In this document: positions 1-11,177 of the stretch, piece by piece
How the letters are laid out: every line of letters begins with the position of its first letter
Position numbering within the stretch: the stretch's first letter is position 1
Assembly (NCBI GenBank): GCA_033065855.1
Contig: JAVXUO010000835.1
Location: 372,001-436,000, forward strand
From: Escallonia rubra
Lineage: Eukaryota; Streptophyta; Magnoliopsida; Escalloniales; Escalloniaceae
Reading direction: 5' to 3'
Length of the DNA: 64,000 bases
The notes under the pieces: model-generated
Database searches by the model: none
Told to the model about the DNA's origin: nothing
Seen by the model: the letters and a program-made list of their open reading frames with translations, nothing else
Translations under genes and position numbers: made by a program

Positions 1-1596
1 TGCCAGCTGTTGCACAGCTGGAGCAGGAGAATCAAGCAAAGGAATGAGTGGTTCGATAGTTTGATGAGACGTCAGCGTATAGTCAGCACGACATTGCGGA
101 TGCTCTAAAATATTCACAAGAACCTGTAAAGCACTATGCTGTCCATCCGGTCCGAACTCTGCTCTCGTTAACAACAGGAAAAACGGCTCAACCACTTTGG
201 CTGCAGAGGGACCCTTGGCAATGGTAGCATTATTTGTCAGAATTCTGAGTAATTCTGCAAAAGCAGCACAGAGAAAATCTGGTGCTTCATGAAGGATATC
301 AAGTACACACTCAATAACACCAGCTTTCACCATTTCCATCTTACAAGAAGGCCTATCTTTCCCTAATTTCACAAGGGCTCTGGAAATAGCCTCATGAAGC
401 ATGTAATTCCGCCCATAGAGAAGTCCTACAAGAGGGATAACAGCACCATGTGCAGCAACTAGTTCTGCCAATTGCTCGTCATCTACGAGTTTATCTACTG
501 CACGGACAACTGAATACTGAGCAGGACTGAACTCAGTTACAAGCAGAGAGACTAGAGGCTCGACACAGCGAGCTGCAGCCATGGTGGATCTGATTCTTGT
601 ATTTCCAAAAAGAACACAACACAGCTCAGCAGCATCCCCCTTCAGCTCCATTGAACAGTTCGATGAAAGAATCCTGCAAAGAACATCCACTGCATTCATT
701 TCAACATCTGCAACAGCAAGGGCTTTTGATGGGTTTTCACTAAGTAACCTAACCAACGCCGCAATAGCAGCATGTTGCTCCTTCTCAAACCCAGTATTTA
801 GAACTTCCACCAAGGGTTGGACAGCTTGTCTGGCAGATTCTGCATTCCTGATGTGATCAGCAGAAAACAGGTTTTCCAATGCTTTAGCAGCACTGTACCT
901 CGCACCTCTTCCACCTAAACGTAGGACTGCTACAAGTTGACTGACAGCACCAAATGCAGATTCATGTTTGCGTATCTCAGCAGTGGTAAATAGTATACCG
1001 AGTAGGTCAGTAGCAGCTTCCTCGGTTGCATCTTGCGGGCCAAGTGAGAGATATTTTGTCAATGCTTCAAGAGCCCCTGATTCTACCATAACAGTCTTAT
1101 TGGACGGACAATCTCTTCCAAGCTGAATCAGAAGCCCTAGTGCTAGGAAAGGTGCACCAGGACGATCCGGAATTGGTTTAAGTAGATCCACAAGGGCAGG
1201 TATTGCTTTCCGGGAGGTAGCACCGACCCTAATGTCATCAACCCTAAACAGCCTCTCCAGAGCAACTTGTTCGGGATACCGTAACAAAGCAAATTCCTCT
1301 GACAATTCAAGAAGATCAAATATATCAACATCAGCACAACCAAGTAAAGAAATAAGCCCGCCTGCTGCCCCAGAATTTGCAACCGAGAGAAGAGTTCCCC
1401 TGCTACCATTACAGACTAGACTGGCCATAGCTTGTGCAGCAAAGTATCTGTTTGCATATTCTTCCGACTTCAACAAATTAGCAATTACTGGAACAGCTTT
1501 CATTGTTGCATGTGCTCGTATGATATCCCGGTCTTGAAATAAAATTGCTAGTAGCAACCCACAAATCCACATGCTACTGTCCTCGTTAAAATCATT
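1..1596 (-). CDS. CSI1: CSI1 second large ARM-repeat exon (cut by window edge)
   Basis: Acceptor CTTGCAG|AATGAT; the exon begins [19 protein letters not shown] and stays open for 532 codons to the window edge, ending [12 protein letters not shown] repeats continue (e.g. [20 protein letters not shown]). Confidence 0.93.
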
Positions 1597-4500
1597 CTGC
1601 AAGAGTTACTAGTGTAAGTGCATCGCGGGTATAAATGACAAGAGTGAATGCATAAAAGTATACACGTGATCAGAGATAATTGGGTAAAAACTGTTAAGAT
1701 TTCTCGTCAACACTCAGATTCATAAATTCTTCAATCACGAGATGCCTTAGGAATAAGACAGGTTTTAAATTGCGGTAATCCTACAGGCACTGAGATTGGG
1801 AGAAATATAGGACATAAAAACTTTTCGTTGGTTGCACAATTCCATCAAACATCAAGGCTGGGCATTAATCCACAAATCTCATCACGTAGTCCTTTTCACC
1901 TTTCCCTATAGTTTGAACTTTTAAACATGAATAATGGTATCTAAATCCAGTTCAGCACAAAGCATACCGTTTACAGAACAATTAAGGATCTACAGGGCAA
2001 ATAATCTTTTTGAACAACATAATAGACACTTCGATTAAATATGTCAAGCTCAGAAGTAGATCTTTGCATGCTAAGCGTAATGCACATAGGTCAGGAATGT
2101 GTTCCATATCCAGAAAAGTAGGCGGTGGTGCAAGACTGCACATGTAATTCATACAGTTGCATTCACCTGATAATCACGACTATCGTATAGCAGTATATGT
2201 TTCATTACTGTACAAGGTGTATCCTAACATCAAGAGACAATGAACAGCATGTAAAGCAAAAACAGAAAAAATTGAATACCTGTGCATATTGTGACAAACA
2301 TTTAGATATTCTCTCTGTGAGGACTTCAACAGCTCCAGCCTCCATCATCTCAATTTTGCTTTTGTTATCATGACTGGCAAGAGCAGAGAGAAGCCAAATA
2401 GCTATGTTGGTACCATAGATAGTAGACGTACTTCTCTCACTTCCGCTGTTACTTCCTTCCTCATCAGTACGCCTGCAAATGCTTATGGCGTCCTTACCCT
2501 GTTCTCCCAAATGAGAGAAATCAGTAGCACTGAGCATCACAACAAGAGATTGGATGAGACGGGCACAAGAGCTTGATTCATTCAAGTCTTCCACCGCTCT
2601 TTGGCGATTCACTTTTGCAGCACAAACAAGAAGAGCAGCTCCACCAATTTTGATCATTGCATTTGAGGAACTGATTACCCTCTTGGCAATTGATGCAATA
2701 CATCCAGAGGCACAGATGATCGAGTTTCCCAGAATAACAGGCTGAGATTGGCAAAGGCGTGACAATATTTCTATGGCTTTTTCCTGCAACAAGGGTGTTG
2801 CATCAGCAATGCATGAGACTATGGGGGTGATGCTGTTTGGGAATTCCGCTAGAACGGCCCACGCAGGTTTAATGTGTCCTGTAGCTCCTTCGGACCTTGA
2901 CAGTATAGCAAGTGCATTTAGTGCCTCTGACGTGGCAACGGATCCACTATCAGCCGATTCCAGGAAAGAAACCAATGCAATTACTGTTCCAGTGCGATTT
3001 ATTAAGCCAGTCAGTGCAGAATCAACTCGGCGGGAACGGAGAAGCCGAGCAATAGCTGCTGCTGCATGGGTCTTTCCAGAAACCATGCCTTCACGCAAAA
3101 CCCTAGTAGCAGGCAAAATAATCTCTTCAGGAACCGCTTTCTCTGAAACTTCACCATCTAAAAGAAGGTTTGCCAAAGCACAAATCGCTTGCTCTGCAAC
3201 TTCCAGAACTGAAGAGCTAGCAAGCACCACTAACGAAGGCAATGCATCTCTAGCAACAGCAGCTACATCACGATTCTCCTTGATAGAGAGGAATATTGCA
3301 GCAAGGCAACGGGAGGACTCTACTAAGATGTTTTCAGACTCGACATTCAGAAGCTTCATGACTGACCAAAGGGTGTTGACAGCAATGCTACTTTCGCGCA
3401 AATCCTTCCTGAGATCGAAGATTCCGGCAAGAGCTGAAGCAGATTTGGCCTGTGTCTCTTCATTGGTAGAGCTTAAAATTTTTATCATCGTCTCAATTGC
3501 ATCATTTGAAGCACTACCTTCGCGCAACATGTCACTGAGGGGGGCCACCGAAAGCAAACTTCTTAGCGCATCCAAAACATAAACTTTAGATTCAGGTAGA
3601 TCACTGGTTAATAATGCAGTGAGCTGACTGATAGTTGCTGTATCAGATTTGTGGATTAGATGGTTCAGTGTCTTTGCTGCAATCTCTTTTCCCTTGGAGC
3701 TCCCATTCTTCAGTAGCCACAGTAAAGCAGGAACAGCGTCAGCACTTTCAACACATTCTCGAATATCCTCACTATGATTACAGAGATTCCCAAGGATTAC
3801 TGCAGAATCTTCTTTCGCTTTTGCAGACCCTGTCTCAAGAATTTGTACAAGTGGAGGTATGCCGCCAGCAGCAGTGATAGCCCATTTGCTTTCATCATTC
3901 TCATTAGATAGAAGGCAAAGTAATGCAACAGCACACTCCTGTTGCTGCTCTGATGAAAGACCAAGAAGAGCAATCAACAGCTGGATCCCCTCACGACCCT
4001 GAAGGGCGTGCCACAAGGTGCCTTCGTTGTTGCAGAGTATGAGAAGGGATCTTATCAACTCATCTTGAACTTCATTGCTTGCCATTGTTATCAGGCCAAC
4101 GAGTAAACGTTTTGCATCAGAATTTGCTAGTTTGCTTGAGAGTATGGCATTCCCATATAAACTGGCAAGAGCTTCGATGGTGCGCTCCTGCACAAGAAAT
4201 GGTAAGCGAGGTTTAAACTGCTTAACCAATGTCTGCTCAATCGCCATAGAATCTGATGCTCTCGTAGTTTCTGCTTTGCTGTCATATATCATAAGAGCTG
4301 ACGCTAAAGCTCCTAATGTATCAGCTACTTGGGCAGGTGAATTGCATGATTCAAGGCTCTGACCAAGGCTTGAGATGACATATGACAAGCCACCAGAAAT
4401 GTTTGCAAGAGCACACATGGCATTCTCCTGCAAAGCTTGTGCATACTCTCCTTGCATGAATTCTTTTGAAGGGGCTATTGTAGCATTTATTAAAGCAGGT

Positions 4501-5797
4501 ATGCCATTGCAGTTAGCAATCTCCTTCCTTGCTTCTTTGGACTGGGCGGAAAGAGATTTCAAAGCAGCTGCCGCCTCTGCTCTGATAGAAGCTTCATTAC
4601 CCGACCCTAATAGCTTAAGGAGTTGCTTTGTAGCCTCTGCAGCCAAGACTCTAGAACAAACAGATGCATCCTCCATCATCACACATGCAAGGAGAAAACA
4701 CACATTTGCCTGAGTACTTGGTTGTCCAGTTTTAAGCAACTTCACAAGTATATCTACTCCCCCAGCTTGAATAGTTGCAGACCAAAATCCTTCGGTGCTG
4801 CTGGAAAGGTTTCTTAAAGCTCCCGTCAGTAAGTTGTCAACTACATTCCCAGTCGTGAGTCCCTTTTCCAGCTGCTCCCAAAGCACCGGCACAACCCCTT
4901 CAGTGGAAAAGATTTTAGACCCAACATGATCCTTAGCATCACCCTGTGAAACTGCATAAATGGTCTTTGCAGCTGCAATTTGACCTTCTGCTGAGCTGGA
5001 CCTGAGAAGACCAAGCAATGGTGGAATGCAACCCCCAAGTAATACTTTGACCCGTAGTTCATTCTCCTTCTTACAGAGAGAGCCTAAAACAGTAGCAGCC
5101 TGCATCTTTACCCCTAGGGATCCCGATCGAAGAAGAGACACCAGTACTGGAACTGCCTGAGAATGAGATCCCACGGCACTGAAAGCATTGTCGCGCGTAT
5201 CAATAAGCTCCAACAACTGCCTCAATGAATGTTCCTTTTCTTGAACAGGTGAGGAATTTTGCCTCAATTGCTCAATACATTGTGCAACACTCGCTAATGT
5301 CCCATCTGGATCCTCCATGGTACTGCGCTCTCTGCATGCAAAAAAGGAAATTACTATAGGGTTCTCGTCTGTTAAGAGTAGCAATGTGGTCATCCGTCTT
5401 TTAGGTGAAAGTTTAAATTTGTAGATACCACATTGTGCCGGCACAAGGAGGTGCTCAATTTTATATGAATGAGTTAAAATTCCAAACAGATGGAGGTAAA
5501 TTGATTCTTTTAGCTAGATACCAGTTAATTTGGTGAGAATTTTGACTTTTAAGTGATGAGGTTCTCAGAAAAGTTATATCTAGCATACAAAGAAATAGTC
5601 CACGAAGAATAATTTCTATAACTGGGGTCTGGTAGGTACTAGCAAATTATATATATATATGAAAGCTGAAGCTGAGAGAATGTAACATTCTCTTTCCTAC
5701 TTGGCATGCCTCTTTTTATGCCATTTGGCATTCAACCAATCAAATAAGTTTTACTTTTCTCTATGTTCCACGTCAGCATGTCCCATTTAAAAACAGA

Positions 5798-5835
<38 letters not shown>

Positions 5836-8560
5836 ATAAATTTATATCTCATTTAAATCTTGAAACTTTCCTATATTATACACAAGTCTAATATGTTTTC
5901 ACAATCTAATAAAATCAATCTCCCTCCTTTTACTTTATTATAAGTCATATAAAACGTATATGTATATATGTGTCTGTAGATACATATAATTATCTCTCAT
6001 ATTATATTTTCTCTTAGGTCGCAAAATTTTTGATGCTGTTCTAGGTGAGTTTTATTAATAAAAACTTCAACACATGGATTTTTAATATTGCTACTAAAAA
6101 TAGTAAAAAAAGTCATAAAAAGATGAAAATAGTAAATGAGCTTTAAATTAACCGTTATTGGTCCCGTGTGCAACGCACGGGGTTAATACTAGTAAGAATT
6201 AACCATATGGCAGATAATCTCTTCAGGCTATTGGTATTCATCCACTCCTTTCTTGGCTTTCACGAAATGGTATGTTCAGTGTAAATCATACAACACTGTG
6301 GTATAGATGGTTCATAATAGTCAGGATAAACTCTCTAAACTGCTCCTCCTTCTCAAAAAAAATTCTAGTTCACAGAGGTATAGACGATTGTTTGCCACAT
6401 TCATGATATATGACTAAGACTTAACATGTGGATAAACACACGCACACACAGAGAAGAGGTGCCCCAAGTACCTAGGCTCAGGCACAAATATACAGAACAG
6501 ATCATTGTAAAAATTGCTGTCTACCAAAAAAGGCCCTGTTGTATGTTTGACAACTTTGGCAGCATATCGGCAAGCACAAAAGCAGCATATGCTTACTACA
6601 GGTAAGTATGATGTGTATCCTAGGTAAATATTAGTGCTTAGATAAAAAAATGCTAGCATTCTAAAATGCTGACAATCTTTAGGGTTACATCAGATACAAA
6701 GACTAACAATAACGCACTAAAGCAACAGTTTGAGAGATCATGTTTAACTGACCGTGAATTCATCTTTACTAGAGAATGTGGAGTTGGTGGCTCTATATCA
6801 TGAGGTTTAACATCCCCATTTCTTTCCTGCAATTAAAGTCATGAGATAGTGGGTACTTTCAATAGACAGATGATTCCATGAAAATGATGCTATAATGTTT
6901 GTTCTTTGATAAATTGTGATCTTTGCACAATGAGATTTAATGCTATGGAAAAAAATGGACAACAAAATAAGATAAGAACATAGAGGAAAGGACACGCACA
7001 ACTACTCACAAACTCACTAAATATAGAAAATCATTACAGATGAAGTTAATTAAGTTCCTCCCTGATAAGTAATGAGCTTAATATACCAATACTAGAGAGT
7101 GCCTAAAATAAATAAATAAAAGAGAAATTCAACTTTAACTAGAAGAATGCGGAAGTAAAATAAATAACATGTTCTGCAATGAATCCAAGAAGTCCAAGGT
7201 TATCGCATGGCCGCTAGAAACTCATACTCAAGTTGTCGTTGCTTCTCATATTCATGCTTTCAACCCCCATAGGTATCCGATACGGATCTGACCCGTAACC
7301 GAACTGCACCCGGTTTTCTGGAAGTAAAAAAAAAAAAATTGGATATGCACCCGACACGCACCCTCACCCGAAGTGCACCCGACCCGGGTGCTTCACCCAT
7401 TTTGAAGCACCTGTTCTTCAGAGGATGCCATCGTACAATTAAGTGATTTCTTCTCTTGAAACAATTTGAATCGTAATTCAGTAAGAAAAAACGCTAGTAA
7501 AGGTATGTTACGCCTTATGGCACATGCACATGAGACCATCACACGCAGTTGGTAAAGCAGTGTTATGAACTGTTCCCTTTGGCATAGACAACAAACCCAG
7601 ATGACACTCTGGTTCTACCAAGTTGACCGACTGACTCAAGAACCACCTTTTGAGAATCAAGATCAAGACCACGATTGAGCAAATAAAAGATATAGGTGGA
7701 AAGCAAATCGTCACTCAATTTCCGCAATGCGTTCATACAATGTTTGTCAAACTCATGTCTTGAGCAAATCAAAGCAACAGAGTACCAGATCATTAGGGCT
7801 GCTGCCATTGCTGGCAGCATACCTCCAAGTCACTGTGGCAGCCAGCTTTACTGTAGACTCGGGAACTTCTTCAGATCTACCTCCAAGACACAGTCAAAAG
7901 CACTAAGCTTCCTGCAAAGAGCACCAGCACAAAGCCAAAATGACAAATGTTCAGACTAAAAGGACACCATTCAAATCATAATTACTTGATTCACTATAAA
8001 TGCAGATAAAGAAACTCAGATCAAATCCTAAATATGCAAAATTTTAGCACCCGAACAGAAAGCCAGCTGTAATAACTTCACAGAATCTCTAAAAAACAAT
8101 TAATGTATCAGTACTTCAAGCGGATTTACGCGGTCACATCAAGTCCAAGCAATTCAGCAAAATTTGCTCAGCAAAAGAGTAGATCAACGGGTCATGCAAT
8201 GAAAAGGGTGTCAAATTCAGCTGATTTCTTCACATGGGTGAGGCAAGAATCATGCGAACATAATGCCCACGTGTTCCCAACAAGGAAAATGCGTACAAAG
8301 TCAAGAATTTGCTAATCAAGAAAGGAAGATCTCGAAGCTGGTGAAGCTAAAGAGGAGCAATCTTTGATGAATGCAGATGTGTATAATGAATAAAGAGGTG
8401 GGGTGCTGACCTCGAAGAGAGACTGTGGATTGGAGGATCTGGATCTTTCGCTCAATGCATTTGATGGGTTTTCGTAGCAGACAAGGGAAAGAAGAAGATT
8501 AGAGAGAGAAAGAGAGACTGTGTGCGTGTGTGTGAGAGGCAGATGAAGAAGAGTGTGAAC
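1..8560 (-). CDS. CSI1: CSI1/POM2, cellulose synthase interactive protein (5' part; gene continues off the left edge)
   Basis: CSI1 is a large armadillo-repeat protein with a C-terminal C2 domain that bridges cellulose synthase complexes at the plasma membrane and cortical microtubules. Coding exons in transcript order: 7845-7786 (with non-coding sequence up to 7911), 6826-6753, 5331-2280, 1596-1. A 5' non-coding exon ends at 8411. All junctions are GT-AG and keep the frame. About 1,594 codons are visible; relatives have about 2,150, so roughly 550 residues and the C2 domain lie outside the window. The protein matches Arabidopsis and grape CSI1 as I recall them, with [13 protein letters not shown] at 5318 and the end QQLA at position 1. 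Serial ARM repeats fill the two large exons, with no internal stop seen. CSI1 rather than CSI3 is inferred from the N-terminus. Confidence 0.93.
1597..2279 (-). other. CSI1 intron, no other feature seen
   Basis: AT-rich intron between the two large ARM exons. I see no gene, repeat or RNA in it. Confidence 0.8.
2280..5331 (-). CDS. CSI1: CSI1 large ARM-repeat exon
   Basis: Acceptor GCATGCAG|A and donor CACAG|GTATTC. It encodes 1,017 codons from [10 protein letters not shown] to SQYAQ with tandem ARM repeats (motifs such as [11 protein letters not shown], NALLx[12 protein letters not shown]). The open frame runs past the acceptor to 5444, but that extension is intron and does not match the family. 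Confidence 0.93.
5332..6752 (-). other. CSI1 intron with Helitron end and (TC)n
   Basis: AT-rich intron. It holds a (TC)n microsatellite at 5,800-5,831 and a Helitron-like 3' terminus at 6,192. No coding sequence is seen. Confidence 0.7.
5800..6192 (+). mobile_element. Non-autonomous Helitron candidate (3' end clear, 5' end uncertain)
   Basis: The 3' end shows the Helitron signature: a hairpin at 6163-6181 (CCCGTG..CACGGG), seven intervening bases, then CTAG at 6189-6192 followed by host T. An A|TC junction at 5799/5800 is a possible 5' end, but it lies in a TC repeat and other A|TC sites exist. No coding sequence. It lies in a CSI1 intron. Confidence 0.5.
6753..6826 (-). CDS. CSI1: CSI1 short N-terminal exon
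   Basis: Acceptor TTGCAG|GAAAG and donor TCACG|GTCAG. It encodes [18 protein letters not shown] then LVKMNS plus two bases that complete Arg with the next exon. The PPTPHS block is conserved in CSI1 proteins. The first in-frame ATG of the whole mRNA is here (6763-6761), which would drop the conserved block if used. Confidence 0.8.
6827..7785 (-). other. CSI1 intron with a GACAC/GGGTGC-rich repeat arm
   Basis: AT-rich intron. The only structure seen is the short element at about 7,267-7,420. A minus-strand open frame at 7,563-7,820 is mostly intron. Confidence 0.6.
7267..7420. repeat. Short element with degenerate GATAC/CACCCG repeats
   Basis: The left part reads GGTATCCGATACGGATC. The right part has repeated GCACCCGA and ends GGGTGCTTCACCC, whose complement begins GTGAAGCACCC. 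An A-run separates them. The arms resemble those of the elements at 16,983 and 22,147. Confidence 0.35.
7786..7911 (-). CDS. CSI1: CSI1 exon with putative CTG start
   Basis: Acceptor TTTGCAG| at 7912 and donor CTG|GTACTC after 7786. Read in the protein frame, the exon opens with TAG and TGA codons and then stays open. The codon at 7845-7843 is CTG followed by GCT GCC ACA, giving [14 protein letters not shown]. Relatives begin MAAT.WRFAATNG, so the CTG aligns with their start Met. It has A at -3 and G at +4. No in-frame ATG precedes it in this exon. Confidence 0.6.
7912..8410 (-). other. CSI1 intron in the 5' non-coding region
   Basis: Lies between the putative leader exon and the CTG-start exon. 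Nothing else is recognised. Confidence 0.45.
8411..8560 (-). other. CSI1: CSI1 5' non-coding exon
   Basis: The donor CTTCGAG|GTCAGC ends this exon at 8411. Upstream the sequence is CT-rich (runs of TCTC and CACACA at 8,500-8,545), as in many plant leaders. The right limit is a guess. The exon has a two-codon uORF (ATG CAT TGA) near 8,460 and no ATG in frame with the protein. Confidence 0.5.
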
Positions 8561-10400
8561 TACATTAAGTGGAGGACCACCGACAGTTATGGCCGGCTTT
8601 GGAGGCTTCGGCTGGCTTCGACTCGCTTTTACTACAGCAGCAATTCCACCTCTGTATTTTGACTAGGTTTCAGTTTCAGGCAATGGACTGGTTACTAGTT
8701 TCAGTTTTACCATCGGAGATGGAGATTGATTTTCACATCATTCTTCACCTTCTACATTTTACTTCCGTCACCAAAACTTACTTTTTATAATCTGTCACTA
8801 AAAATCTTTAGCGTCAAAAATGAGGTGTAGCCGTTGAAAATAAAAGTGCACTAGAAAATTTTAGTAGATAGATGTACGTGTTGAAGGTGCGGAATTCCCT
8901 CCGTACTTTTGGTAGAAAAGTCAAAAGTCAACATATTATTGATACTTATTTCATACAAATTTACTCTTACTGGATGTATTTTATCTTTCATATGGCGCAA
9001 TATAATTTTGTCTCGGTCCAAATATGCAACGTCTAGCATCTTTAAAATGGTTTCCAAATTTCGAAACATCCTACTAAGAGGTTTTGGTGATGCTTATGTT
9101 TTCTACAACGGTAACAGAGAAAATTAGAAAGAAGTCCATGTTTTTAAGGCAAGAAAAAGGTACGTTGATGAAACGAGGGAGATTACTTTCTCAAAAAGCA
9201 TTTCTTACAATAAGTTAAGAGCATAATTGACATTTTTTACAAACAAATTTTTTTTGGGGGGTGTGTAGAAACTCTTATGAAGGTCGATATGAATAATCTG
9301 TCATGCAACCAATGAACCGACTCTAAAAATAAAATCTTTTCTGATGTGAATAATCCGTCACGTAATCGCTCATAATTATAACTATTAACAGTTGATTTTG
9401 ATTTAATTATAATTACTATTCTAGCTTAGCCAAGCCAACAAAACACCCAGCTTATGACTTACATGCCATGACAACCCCTCTCTCTCTGTGTGTGATGGCA
9501 TAAAATATAGTAAGAGAGTAGATGAATAGAGACTATACAGTAAGATACACCTAATAAGGATGTTTTGTGATTGGTTAAATAAATTATCACAATCCATGTT
9601 CTTGCTCAATAAGACTACCAGAAGTTTTAACATACCACATGCAACTATCAGCTGACATAATTCAGCATGTTCTTAATACCTTCTTATAAAATTATTTCTA
9701 CATTTCATCAGACAAAAATGAAAGTAAAAACACAAAAAGACTTCTATTTTTCGTATCAGCATAATAAGTTCAAAAATGTTTATCCTCGCGGTATATTTTT
9801 TTTTCTTTTTCTTTTATTACATTCTGTGTTTAAAGAGAATTAGATTTGACAAAAGTACTATAACACCCTACTTGTTAACTTGTAAATAGAAAACAGAGAG
9901 CTTGTCCTTAATCAACAAAGAAAAAGCTTCAAACCGAAGAAGAGAAATGAAAAGGACATTTCCTCTTCCAGTTTGACATGGGAGCCTTTTATTCATAAAG
10001 GTCATTTTCTTGTATGGTTCCAGAATTTTTCAAGCATAGAACCAATATAATACTGTCACAACAAAAGAATTTCCGTACCTCAATATTCGATGTTCCATGA
10101 AACTCAAACGTATGACCTTATACAAAAAATGAAAAAAAGCAAGGCTATCACTTTGAGCTCGAAAATATAGTTCCCCAGCAACTTTGTCTATATTCATTTT
10201 CATGGAAAAACCAAGTTTTTTCGTATTAATTTGCTGAAAAGGGACAAGCGAATAAACAATAAAAAGCAAACAAATAGTGGTTCTTTTTTTTTTTTGGTTG
10301 TTGGAGACTTGGAATGTGGTTGGGGGGGATCAAAATGTAGGTGATATGTGATGTTTTCTTCCATTATTGCAGCGTGGATCCATGATATGATGCGTTTTTA
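8561..10400. other. Intergenic: CSI1 promoter side and MIC60 downstream side
   Basis: AT-rich spacer between the CSI1 5' end and the MIC60 3' end. No open frame has recognisable content. Short T and G homopolymers occur at 9,247-9,262, 9,795-9,815 and 10,286-10,300. No clear TATA box is called. Confidence 0.6.
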
Positions 10401-10943
10401 TCTTAGAAAATGCATCATGCGCACACGAGAGGTATAACCATTTCACTAAAACCGTTCGTTCCGATAATAATACAAGACTAGCCAAAAAGAGTATTACACC
10501 AGAAAATGCCGATATAGGTCGGTCAGGGTCAAAACCAATCCCAACATGGACACAAACACAAAGATTAGGCCTAACAATTACTAACTAAAACCGACGCTAA
10601 AATGGGAGCGTAGATAACCATTTCCTGTGGCTGCTCCAGGCAACCCTATATTAACTCTTTACAAGTCCAATGGGCTTTTATGAGTTGCACAAAAGTTCGC
10701 ATACACCAAATCCAGTACTTCGGAACTACAAATTTTACATTGCAAAATCCTCTGGAGTACATATAATCTACTCAGATCGCAACAGAAAATACAAAACGCT
10801 GCGATCATTGGTATAATTCCCATGTTTCGAGCCGCTAAATTGGTAAGGTCTTCAGTATTGTTCCCATGTATCACACGTCCTTTCTCAGGAAGTTAATTCC
10901 TGGTAAGGTGGCATCTTCTACCTTCATTAATCAAGCAAGAAGT

Positions 10944-11177
10944 TCAAGTAAGGCTGATGGAAGTAGCATAGGATTGGAGTACAGTTAACGCTTGCTCTGT
11001 GATGGCCCTGTTCCTTGCTTGCTTAACCCAATCTCCAACAACATCTGCCGCCTGGCTGCCTTCCACACCAGCCTCTAGACTAGCTACCGCTTCCAAAAGT
11101 TTCCCTTCAGCAAGGAAGCTCTCAACTCTACTTATGAGAGACTCAATTCCATCCCCTGATTGGTCAACCTCCTTAAC
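10944..11177 (-). CDS. MIC60: MIC60 exon 12 (stop)
   Basis: 77 codons and TGA at 10946-10944, VKEVDQSGDGIES to LQSYATSISLT. The 3' UTR lies to the left; its end is not fixed. Confidence 0.93.
   Translation of the reverse strand, partial: VKEVDQSGDGIESLISRVESFLAEGKLLEAVASLEAGVEGSQAADVVGDWVKQARNRAITEQALTVLQSYATSISLT

Noticed and set aside
2773-3582. Plus-strand 269-codon open frame
   Set aside because: It is the antisense shadow of the CSI1 ARM-repeat exon, with no family resemblance of its own.
7563-7820. Minus-strand 85-codon frame beginning [12 protein letters not shown]
   Set aside because: Its first codons are the out-of-frame ATGs of the CSI1 exon and the rest is intron.
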